From NCBI GenBank assembly GCA_015055655.1, contig SVHW01000004.1, positions 43,420-107,419 of the forward strand: a stretch of DNA of 64,000 nt, written 5' to 3'. The position numbers and the translations under genes are program-made. This document shows, piece after piece, positions 39,409 through 47,209 of the stretch; within the stretch, counting starts at the first letter, position 1, and each line of letters starts with the position of its first letter. This DNA comes from Clostridiales bacterium. GTDB lineage: Bacteria; Bacillota; Clostridia; Christensenellales; Borkfalkiaceae. The notes under the pieces were generated by a model. It did no database searches. It saw nothing but the letters and a program-made list of their open reading frames with translations, and was not told where the DNA came from.

Positions 39409-41487
39409 TTATCGCGTCGATTTGCTTTTCAGCTCGAAAAACGCAGCGCTATCTACACACGCAAAGTCCACAATCAGTTTTCCGTCCTCTATTTTGTATG
39501 CAATATCTGCTCCGCTTGAATAGGTCAATGCAATACGCTCAATTTCCCTATCTAAAGCCACAGCCACCCGCTTATTCTCCCGCAAACACCACACGGCAAG
39601 ATAAATATTTTCTCCCGATATAAATCCCGACGCAACGTTCTCCACGCCAAAACGCGTGAACCCGTTGGGGAAATAGGGCAAAGCGTTCTTCTTTGCGTTT
39701 ACGAGACTGTTATAATAGCGTACTCCTTCTTTCACAAGCGCAAACTGCTCTTCGTTTAAAAGTTCTAAATGGCTCGCAAGATGCATACGTCCCAAAAAAC
39801 TGTTAATCATATTCAAAGCTATGCGCTCTTTCGAAATATTCTCTGCCACCCAACCTTCATCATAAGGCAACGGCAAACCGGGTTCGCCTGCATCGATAGG
39901 ATAACTCCATACGGCAGCCTGCTCGGGCAAAACCGCCGACAAAATATTCCCCACGATATATGGATACTTGTGATGGCTCACTTGGTCGGACGTGGATACG
40001 ATGGAGAAATGAGAAAGCGTTTGATAATCCATACGCATCCCGCCCGAAGAACAGGCCTCAAATAAGACGTTTGGAAAGCGACTTCTCATGGCGTCCACCC
40101 AAGCCAAATATGCCTTCGCCGCTTGTTCTAACCCTTCCCCCGGCGCATCCGCGAGGTAATCCGTGCCCACGCCACAGTCTTGGTTATAATCCAATTTAAT
40201 ATATTCCGCGCCGTATTCTTTTACCATTCTGCGAATGGTTTCACTCATATACGCAACCACTTTTTTCGCGCGAAAATCCAAGAAATATCTGCCGTTTACG
40301 CAAATCTTTTTCCCGTGCCGCTGTAAAAAGCAATCCTCGTCGTAATAAGCGAGCATTTCCAGACAATTCTTGCCGATGATTTCAGGTTCTATCCAAAGCC
40401 CTGCTTTCATCCCCAGCGAACGTATATAATCGGTGGTAGCCTTCACGCCGTTGGGAAAGCGCTTATTACTTTCATACCATTTCCCAACGAACGGATAAAT
40501 GATATCGCCGTCCTCTTCGTCATGCCACCCACAGTCGATAACGTAATACTCCACGCCTGTTTTGGCAACGATAGGCGCAATTTTTCTCGTTTGCGCCTCG
40601 GAAGGAGAATCCCAAGAAAGATACATATATTCGTTAAAGATACTTGGCAAGTGTGCGTCCACCGCGCATTTACCGGCAATATGACGGCGATATTTCGTCA
40701 TTTCCCCAACGGCTTCGTTTACCGTTTTACCAAACGATAAAACCACGTTTGGAGTACGATATCGTTCCCCTTGTTCAAGTTTTTTACACCAACCGCCAAA
40801 GGAAGAATTCGCGCCGCCTAAATAGAGATAATACTCCCCCATGCTATCGGCAATTTCATAATACCAAGCTTGGTTGCTTTCTATTTGAAACATCGTTATC
40901 TCGCCACGCGCTTTATCTTCAATAAGCCCTTGCGGCAATTCTTCTTTTGTCGACCAGCTGCCAACGTTGGCAAAAGCAATTCGTTTTTGGCTCTCCACGT
41001 TTGCGCGATATAACCCTAACGAAGGGAAAGAATACGTCTGCGGTTGACATTCGACGTGGTGGCTTTGGATAAAGCGCGTAAAATACAAGTCGCCCGCGCT
41101 ATCAATCCCCTTTTCTCCAATACCTCCACACATAAAAGAAGAAATCTCTTCCAAGACAATCGCCTCTCGGGAAATATTTTCCGCCTCGGTATATACGCGG
41201 ATAGCATTGCTATTTTCATAGCAAGTAAACACCGTCGTCGTTTCTATCAAATGGGAGCGTTGTTTTAGAATAAGTGTATCTTCCGTTTGCGTGTGCGAAT
41301 AATATCTCAAACGGTAAGCTTCCGAGGAGTTTGCCATTTTTACCCCCATATGCGAAGATTTATCTTCTCCCGCAACTTGCGCTTCAACGCATATCCTTCC
41401 TTTATCCGTGTATAAATTCCCACACTTTTTTATTAAAGCTCTACCGTCAACAACGTCTATTACAATCCCTTTAAATTCAATCACCAT
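39409..41487 (-). CDS. Alpha-galactosidase (GH36)
   Basis: YYVIDCGWHDE, GLWIEPEIIG, YIKLDYNQDC (nucleophile), FEACSSGGMRMD; start trimmed to MVIEFKG with GGGAG RBS. Confidence 0.92.
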   Translation of the reverse strand: MVIEFKGIVIDVVDGRALIKKCGNLYTDKGRICVEAQVAGEDKSSHMGVKMANSSEAYRLRYYSHTQTEDTLILKQRSHLIETTTVFTCYENSNAIRVYTEAENISREAIVLEEISSFMCGGIGEKGIDSAGDLYFTRFIQSHHVECQPQTYSFPSLGLYRANVESQKRIAFANVGSWSTKEELPQGLIEDKARGEITMFQIESNQAWYYEIADSMGEYYLYLGGANSSFGGWCKKLEQGERYRTPNVVLSFGKTVNEAVGEMTKYRRHIAGKCAVDAHLPSIFNEYMYLSWDSPSEAQTRKIAPIVAKTGVEYYVIDCGWHDEEDGDIIYPFVGKWYESNKRFPNGVKATTDYIRSLGMKAGLWIEPEIIGKNCLEMLAYYDEDCFLQRHGKKICVNGRYFLDFRAKKVVAYMSETIRRMVKEYGAEYIKLDYNQDCGVGTDYLADAPGEGLEQAAKAYLAWVDAMRSRFPNVLFEACSSGGMRMDYQTLSHFSIVSTSDQVSHHKYPYIVGNILSAVLPEQAAVWSYPIDAGEPGLPLPYDEGWVAENISKERIALNMINSFLGRMHLASHLELLNEEQFALVKEGVRYYNSLVNAKKNALPYFPNGFTRFGVENVASGFISGENIYLAVWCLRENKRVAVALDREIERIALTYSSGADIAYKIEDGKLIVDFACVDSAAFFELKSKSTR

Positions 41488-41508
41488 AGTCTTCACTCCC
41501 ATACGTAT

Positions 41509-41537
41509 ATTGTAACACAGGTGTTATGAAATTGCAA
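41509..41537 (-). promoter_or_regulatory. Promoter of alpha-galactosidase with palindromic operator in the spacer
   Basis: TTGCAA (41537..41532), 17 nt, TACAAT (41514..41509); TAACACAGGTGTTA inverted repeat at 41513..41526. Confidence 0.65.
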
Positions 41538-41677
41538 CCCCATTATTTCTTTTTTCAATGTTTAATCCAGCTTTTAATGGCAAACAAACTCTTATATAAC
41601 GCAGTTATTTATGTTGGAAACGAAGGCATTTTAGCTACGCCAAAGCCTCCTCGCTCGTCGCGCGCTCCCACACCAAT

Positions 41678-41752
41678 TCCCTCCCTCAAACCCCTTCGTG
41701 GGTTCGGCACATACCAAAGAAACGGACACCCAACAGGGTGTCCGTTTCTTTG
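41678..41752. repeat. 75-bp direct repeat, left copy (island boundary)
   Basis: tccctccctcaaaccccttcgtgggttcggcacataccaaagaaacggacacccaacagggtgtccgtttctttg; 2 mismatches versus 45854..45928. Confidence 0.92.
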
Positions 41753-41864
41753 TCTGTTACGAACGATTCTGCTGTAAAATAGGTTTTAGTACTGACTTGA
41801 ACCCGGCGGGAATATCGTCAACAACAAGGCATCAAAATATTTTATCCCTTCTCCTCTTTACATA

Positions 41865-43775
41865 TCACCAAACCCCTTGTATCCCTGGAGGGACGTCATC
41901 CTTTGATATTCTCCCCATTTCATATAGTTCACAAATATGAGCAATTTGTAGTTTTCTATTCAGACAATAATCAAATAAAAAGTCGTTATCAATTTGCCCG
42001 CGCCAATCATTTATTTTGATTCTTTCATCGATAATTTCACAACTCCCTATTTGATAGGGAACCTTGAAAATTTCAATCAAGTTATTATATTCAAAAAAAT
42101 GCACCGGATAACGATAATATCCTATTATTTTTGACGCCGTTACGGATCCTGATAAAAACTCTTTGATTTTTGGAAATTTTTCACTTAAATATTCCGTCAT
42201 CTGATCTCGTCCAAAAGGAATGAAAAACTTTGAAATATCCATTAATATTACACTATCTTTCTCGATAATTTCATGTACAAACTGAGAATAAATTACAAAT
42301 TTTATGATTTTTTTGTATTTAATGTTTTTGTATCCTGCTTTCTTAAAAGCCGTTTGAACAAAACTTGGATGCGCCTCATAAAAAGTTGAAATCCGATTTA
42401 TTTGATAAATATCATCATCCATATCATTTACAAAAAATTCATTCGATTTATTTATGTTACGATTCTTACACTCGCAAAGACATAATGTATCGTCAATCAA
42501 AAACGCTACATCACACTCAAACTCTTCACCGTTAAATTTATTATGTAACTTTACCACCGGAAGTCTAAAATATTTTAAAACATCTAATACATGTCTTTCA
42601 AATGTAGCCCCTTTAAAATCAATGCCTCTTTTGTTGCTAAATTTAGACAATAGGACTTTTCCGACATCCATATCTTTTATCATCCAAGGAATAATGAAAT
42701 ACCCCGCTTCACATGGAATAAATGGATTATCATATAGGTCAACCGATTTTTTATCTAAAATCAAAGATATAAACAACTTTTCAGCGTATATAGGTTCAAC
42801 CCCATATTTTACCATTATAGCAATCCACTGGGCACTATTTTGTATCCATATTTTCTTCTTTTTTGAATCCTTTACAAACAGTTTTAATGCAATATACGCC
42901 TTCATCCACTCTATTGCAGGTATGCTGTTTATTTTAATAGAATCTATGTCGCATAAATACTTTTTTTCTAAAAGGAATCGACTATGATCAAATAGATGTT
43001 TTTGACTATTTAAATCTCGCAATACGTCTATTCCTTGAAGCATCCCATAATAAAAATCATATAAGTAATTAATTATAATCTCTTTTAAATTCGTTTGATA
43101 AAAGAACAAAAGCGAATCATCCGATATGGATGAAACTATCCTTTCCCCTTGCATTAAAAATGTTCTATATCCAGCCTTCCATTCTTCGTATTCTTCTTCA
43201 AAAGCACAAGTTATAAATGAATCTTCAATATACTGTTCTGCAATTTTCATTTCGTCATTAAAAAACAACGAAAAATAATTACATTTTTTAAAAAGAAATT
43301 TCCCTCCGTTAAAAATTTGATTATCATAAACTAAACTTTTTAAGGTATTATTTATTAACTCCATTGCTTTATCATAATAGATTACAGCTCTACGCCTCGC
43401 GATTTTTTGTCTTTTTTGTATTGTAGTCAATATAGCATACAATCTATTACGCGGAGAAATTGAGTTAATGTTTTTTTGTAGCTTATAAGATTCCGCAAAA
43501 AGCTTATTTATTATTTTTACTTCTAACAGATATTTCTTGAAATAGTTCGGTAAGTGCTCAAATTTTAATAATTGCTCGACCAAATCAATATCAATATTTG
43601 TTCCGCGGCGGTCAATAAAAAGTTCCGACTTTTTTAGCAGTTTCACTTTTTGCTCATCATTAAACTCTATCAATATTACATCTAAATTGCCAATCAATTC
43701 ACTTATAGATTGCCTATTTTTCTTAAGATTGTTTTCTATTTCTTTAAGAATCTTTTTCTCATCTTTAGTTAACAT
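41865..43775 (-). CDS. Uncharacterised 636-aa protein with PD-(D/E)XK nuclease-like core
   Basis: GATFERHVLDVLKYFRLPVV...EEFECDVAFLIDDTLCLCECKNRNI fits E...D-x(n)-ExK; long helical N-terminal region. Confidence 0.6.
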   Translation of the reverse strand: MLTKDEKKILKEIENNLKKNRQSISELIGNLDVILIEFNDEQKVKLLKKSELFIDRRGTNIDIDLVEQLLKFEHLPNYFKKYLLEVKIINKLFAESYKLQKNINSISPRNRLYAILTTIQKRQKIARRRAVIYYDKAMELINNTLKSLVYDNQIFNGGKFLFKKCNYFSLFFNDEMKIAEQYIEDSFITCAFEEEYEEWKAGYRTFLMQGERIVSSISDDSLLFFYQTNLKEIIINYLYDFYYGMLQGIDVLRDLNSQKHLFDHSRFLLEKKYLCDIDSIKINSIPAIEWMKAYIALKLFVKDSKKKKIWIQNSAQWIAIMVKYGVEPIYAEKLFISLILDKKSVDLYDNPFIPCEAGYFIIPWMIKDMDVGKVLLSKFSNKRGIDFKGATFERHVLDVLKYFRLPVVKLHNKFNGEEFECDVAFLIDDTLCLCECKNRNINKSNEFFVNDMDDDIYQINRISTFYEAHPSFVQTAFKKAGYKNIKYKKIIKFVIYSQFVHEIIEKDSVILMDISKFFIPFGRDQMTEYLSEKFPKIKEFLSGSVTASKIIGYYRYPVHFFEYNNLIEIFKVPYQIGSCEIIDERIKINDWRGQIDNDFLFDYCLNRKLQIAHICELYEMGRISKDDVPPGIQGVW

Positions 43776-43796
43776 ATATTATATTCCTATTAAAAT

Positions 43797-43825
43797 AAAA
43801 TCGGCAAAGTTGACTCGCCGATTTT
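43797..43825 (-). terminator. Hairpin terminator after the secB-like gene
   Basis: AAAATCGGC...GCCGATTTT 9-bp inverted repeat; minus strand continues ATTTTAA. Confidence 0.65.
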
Positions 43826-43873
43826 GAATGTTGTGATTTATATAAATGTTTTAATTAAAAAATGCAAAGTCCT

Positions 43874-44302
43874 TTAATTTTCAGATTTTTCCCATAACTT
43901 TACTACATTAATCGGCTGTAAAAGAATAGGCATAAGCCCTGGTTGAGTAGTTACTACCGATACTTGAGATCTGATAAATGGAAACATAATAGCAACTGCA
44001 TTATACTTAAATATAGTTATCTTTTCTTCTTCGGACAATGTTGTATTATTCAATTCAAAAATGCCATTCGCAACCACTTTCACAGCAATTTTTTCTTTAT
44101 TTTCATTAATTACAACTGCAATAATAATTTCTCGGGTATTAGGCTCATCATTAAAACCTTTAATTTCTATTTGATAATTAACTGATAAGTCCATCTTTCC
44201 AAGATCGTAAATATTTTTCTTTTGAATACACTCTAAATGTGAAAAATAGATATCTTTCATTTTTAAATCACTTTGTGATTCTTCTGCAATGATTTTTCTC
44301 AT
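43874..44302 (-). CDS. SecB-like chaperone (TAC chaperone candidate)
   Basis: NGIFELNN...YNAVAIMFPFIRSQVSVVTTQPGLMPILLQPINVVKLW follows the SecB C-terminal pattern (G.F / LFPY.R..ISS / G..P..L.PINF); RBS AAGGAG before ATGAGAAAAATC. Confidence 0.72.
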   Translation of the reverse strand: MRKIIAEESQSDLKMKDIYFSHLECIQKKNIYDLGKMDLSVNYQIEIKGFNDEPNTREIIIAVVINENKEKIAVKVVANGIFELNNTTLSEEEKITIFKYNAVAIMFPFIRSQVSVVTTQPGLMPILLQPINVVKLWEKSEN

Positions 44303-44312
44303 CATAATCTCC

Positions 44313-44906
44313 TTATATCGCAAACGCAGGCTCTTTTCGAGAAGAGAATTCTCCTTCGGTAAGTCCATAAGAATCATTATAACATGTTGACATATTTGTC
44401 GTTGCTAAAATATTCGAATTAACATTAAACCCTACTGCTATAATTTTTACTACTGCTTTCATCGCCTTCTTAAACGCAGACGCTGTAATTCGTGATTGAT
44501 TTTCTTCCAAGCAATTTTTAAACTCTATTGGATTGTTTAACAACTTTTTTAACACTCTAGAATAACTCGCATTAGCAATCGTTCCACTATAATACCTTTT
44601 TATCGTCGCAACACCACATCCAACTAAAACAGCCAGCGCCTCCAAACTAATTTTATATTTCCCCAAAATTTGACCAATTTCTTCTTGTGTAATTAATCCT
44701 TTTTGAATGCAATATCCTTGTCTAATTCTTTTAAGATTTTCATCTTCTACTTTTGCTACATAAACTCTTCCACCGCAACATTTACATTGCGCAAACTGCT
44801 CTTTATACTTAATAGCCACATCTCTAAACACAAACTCTAAATCTTCTTCATTAAGTATATAGTCAACATAATCGCCACAATTGAGACATATTTCTTTTCT
44901 TTTCAT
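44313..44906 (-). CDS. MqsA-like antitoxin: N-terminal Zn-binding CxxC...CxxC, central HTH, long C-terminal extension
   Basis: CLNCGDYVDYIL...CKCCGGRVYV; ITQEEIGQILGKYKISLEALAVLVGCGVATIKRYYSG HTH; about 80-aa extension past the HTH. Confidence 0.75.
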   Translation of the reverse strand: MKRKEICLNCGDYVDYILNEEDLEFVFRDVAIKYKEQFAQCKCCGGRVYVAKVEDENLKRIRQGYCIQKGLITQEEIGQILGKYKISLEALAVLVGCGVATIKRYYSGTIANASYSRVLKKLLNNPIEFKNCLEENQSRITASAFKKAMKAVVKIIAVGFNVNSNILATTNMSTCYNDSYGLTEGEFSSRKEPAFAI

Positions 44907-44930
44907 TTCCTTTACCTCTCTCTATTTATC

Positions 44931-45380
44931 TTATGCCAACTTATTATAATTCCTATACATGGGATCATTTGGCTCATGTAGAGAAATCAATAAAACCACC
45001 TTTTTATTCCCTTTGATTTGCAATAATTCCATTTTTACATACACATCAACTTTCTCAAATTTAATTCCGTCTTTTGATAAATTTGGAGATATTAAATATA
45101 TGTACATATTCTGTCCATTTCGCAACCGTTCTGGTCTTTCGTCTAATTGTATATCCGCAATATCTTTACTCGTCAAATTCTCCAATAATAATTTTTTTAC
45201 ACCTTCCCACTCCTCAATACCATACTCTAGCCGAAATTTTTTATTTTTTTCTCTTTCAGCACCATCGTCTAATTCTTCTAAAAAAGGAGGTTTTTGTCCG
45301 GATTTCAAAATATTTAAAATTTTTCTAGTTGTATCGTCTATATCTTTTTTAGTAAATTGTTTTAAGATACTTTCAGACAT
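44931..45380 (-). CDS. MqsR-like toxin
   Basis: YGIEEWEGVKKLLLENLTSKDIADIQLDERPE...VDVYVKMELLQIKGNKKVVLLISLHEPN resembles the MqsR order (LGLDFDG..VIIGLSESDF..VYLKITVI..LIVSFKEK); sits upstream of the MqsA-like gene. Confidence 0.68.
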   Translation of the reverse strand: MSESILKQFTKKDIDDTTRKILNILKSGQKPPFLEELDDGAEREKNKKFRLEYGIEEWEGVKKLLLENLTSKDIADIQLDERPERLRNGQNMYIYLISPNLSKDGIKFEKVDVYVKMELLQIKGNKKVVLLISLHEPNDPMYRNYNKLA

Positions 45381-45420
45381 TATCCATTTAACTACCTCCT
45401 TATATAATATACCCAAAATC

Positions 45421-45454
45421 GTATCAAATGATACGCTTTTATATTATAGTATCA
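45421..45454 (-). promoter_or_regulatory. Promoter/operator region of the TAC-like operon
   Basis: TATAAT at 45448..45443 (minus), perfect palindrome GTATCAAATGATAC at 45421..45434 and extra GTATCA half-site at 45449..45454. Confidence 0.6.
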
Positions 45455-45698
45455 AAAAAAAACAGAAAAATCAAGTCTTTTTTAAAATTTTTATGATATT
45501 TTTTTGAATTATATCACTTAATACTTTTTTGTCAAGAGGCTACTGCCAACTTTTTAATCTTTTTTAAATCTAGACTTCCTTAAAGAAACTTTGAGTACCG
45601 ATAGATATTTATCTAAATTCCATTAATGTTTACTAATTTTGTTATATAATAGAATCCCAATAGTATCTATTGGAATAATTATCTAAGGAGTCTTCATT

Positions 45699-45780
45699 AT
45701 GCAACCAAAGTACACAAATGAACAAATCAAAAAATGCTGTTTAGCTTATCGTCGCGGCGCGCCCCGCTCGACAATTATCA
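45699..45780 (+). pseudogene. Truncated transposase-like N-terminus (HTH remnant)
   Basis: AAGGAG RBS then MQPKYTNEQIKKCCLAYRRGAPRSTI, then similarity lost. Confidence 0.4.
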
Positions 45781-45853
45781 ATTGTCGCCTTTGCCTTCAA
45801 ATACTTTGTAATACATACTTACTTTGGCAAAGCGTTTTGCTCTCGCAAAACGG

Positions 45854-45928
45854 CTCCCTCCCTCAAATCCCTTCGTGGGTTCGGTACATACCAAAGAAAC
45901 GGACACCCAACAGGGTGTCCGTTTCTTT
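45854..45928. repeat. 75-bp direct repeat, right copy (island boundary, includes tRNA-Leu terminator)
   Basis: 73/75 identical to 41678..41752. Confidence 0.92.
45892..45927. terminator. Terminator following tRNA-Leu
   Basis: AAAGAAACGGACACCC AACA GGGTGTCCGTTTCTTT, perfect 16-bp stem; second copy at 41716..41751. Confidence 0.9.
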
Positions 45929-46011
45929 GGTGCGGACGAAGGGATTTGAACCCACACGGTGTTACCCACAGGAACCTGAAACCTGCGCGTCTGCCAATTT
46001 CGCCACGTCCG
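45927..46011 (-). tRNA. tRNA-Leu (anticodon CAG), CCA encoded
   Basis: GCGGACGTGGCGAAATTGGCAGACGCGCAGGTTTCAGGTTCCTGTGGGTAACACCGTGTGGGTTCAAATCCCTTCGTCCGCACCA. Confidence 0.93.
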
Positions 46012-46029
46012 CGTATTTCGGGAAATCGC

Positions 46030-46728
46030 TTATATCTCCGCGATTTCCTCTTTTTCTATCTTGCCGTCCTTTACGGTTAACCTCCACGCTTTGCCACCGC
46101 TGGATATACTCCCGACGATTTCGCCGTTTTCTATCACGATTGCCGCGTTGTCTTCTATCCCTAAAGCACTTTCGTAATTATAGCACACAATTTTATCGAA
46201 GTCAAGCGTTCTTGCGTTATAATGGGGAGAAATTACGCCTTTTTTCCAACCTAAACCTTGGAACATCGCATACTTTTCATCACCGTTAACCAAAGCCGAA
46301 TCGGTGTAGATGTCCGAAAACCAACAAATTGCCCCCGCCGACAGCCCTGCAAGGATAACTCCTCTTTCATACGCTTCTTTTATCAGCGGCAACAAGCCCG
46401 TTTCTTCCCAACTACGCATCATAAACACGGTGTCCCCACCGCCTACGTATATCACGTCTGCTTTTTCAAATTTCGCTTTCAACCGTTCTAAATCAGGCTC
46501 TTTAAACACGGTTAACGCCACGTCCGTCTTGATGTCGAAAACACCCGTATAGACCTTATGAAACGTGTTATAATAAGGCATAAAATCGTGGCTTGCCGTC
46601 GGGATAAACAGCGCGTTTGCCCGTTTTTCGCCTGCGCGCGCCTTGGCAAGCCCCGCGATATATTCGTCAATTTTCAGCGTGGTTCTCTCTTTCAGTTCCC
46701 CACCGCCGATGGCTATAATTCGTTGCAT
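46030..46728 (-). CDS. Peptidase E-like protein (S51 family)
   Basis: IAIGGGEL, IYVGGGDTVFMMRSWEETGL, GVILAGLSAGAICWF (nucleophile Ser). Confidence 0.92.
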   Translation of the reverse strand: MQRIIAIGGGELKERTTLKIDEYIAGLAKARAGEKRANALFIPTASHDFMPYYNTFHKVYTGVFDIKTDVALTVFKEPDLERLKAKFEKADVIYVGGGDTVFMMRSWEETGLLPLIKEAYERGVILAGLSAGAICWFSDIYTDSALVNGDEKYAMFQGLGWKKGVISPHYNARTLDFDKIVCYNYESALGIEDNAAIVIENGEIVGSISSGGKAWRLTVKDGKIEKEEIAEI

Positions 46729-46756
46729 ATACCCCTACCCGTACGCGTTTTATGCC

Positions 46757-47209
46757 TTATTTGCAATACTTTTCTTCCAACGCCTTAATTTTCGCAACTC
46801 GACGTTCGTGCCGTTCTCCACCTTCAAATTCCGTATTTAAGAAAGTGTAAACCAATTCTTGCATCATCCCTTCGCCAATCACCTTTTCGCCAAAGGCAAT
46901 CATGTTGGCGTCGTTGTGCAAACGCGTATATTTCGCGCAGTACAAATCGTGACAATGCGCACAGCGCACCCCAGGCACTTTGTTGGCAACGATGGATACG
47001 CCGATACCCGAAGAACATACTACGATGCCTCTATCGCACTCGCCGTTTGCCACCGCTTCCGCAGCAGCCGCCGCAAAATCGGGATAATCGCACGAATCTT
47101 TGGTGTACGTACCAAAATCCACCGTTTCGTGTCCAAGTTTTTCTACGTACGCCTTCATTGCGTTTTTAAGATTTAAACCACCGTGGTCACAAGCAATTGC
47201 TATTTTCAT
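46757..47209 (-). CDS. rpiB: Ribose 5-phosphate isomerase B
   Basis: MKIAIACDHGGLNLKNAMKAYVEKLGHE, GIVVCSSGIGVSIVANKVPGVRCA, RLHNDANMIAFG. Confidence 0.96.
   Translation of the reverse strand: MKIAIACDHGGLNLKNAMKAYVEKLGHETVDFGTYTKDSCDYPDFAAAAAEAVANGECDRGIVVCSSGIGVSIVANKVPGVRCAHCHDLYCAKYTRLHNDANMIAFGEKVIGEGMMQELVYTFLNTEFEGGERHERRVAKIKALEEKYCK

Larger units (their letters stand above)
41678..45928. mobile_element. tRNA-Leu-associated accessory island carrying a TAC-like module and a PD-(D/E)XK nuclease-like gene
   Basis: Flanked by 75-bp direct repeats, right copy abutting tRNA-Leu; visibly more AT-rich than flanks; no integrase recognised inside. Confidence 0.65.

Noticed and set aside
41752-41800. 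Possible degenerate tRNA-Leu remnant next to the left direct repeat (tctgttacgaacgattctg versus gtgcggacgaagggatttg)
   Set aside because: Similarity is too weak to distinguish from chance; the clear identity stops at 41752.
41698-41940. Small plus ORF MGSAHTKETDTQQGVRFFVC...
   Set aside because: Reads through the terminator hairpin repeat; the similar peptide at 45.9 kb also derives from the repeat, not from coding constraint.
45699-46289. 196-aa plus ORF running from the transposase-like start through the tRNA-Leu region
   Set aside because: Only the first about 26 codons look like protein; the rest crosses the direct repeat, terminator and antisense tRNA-Leu.
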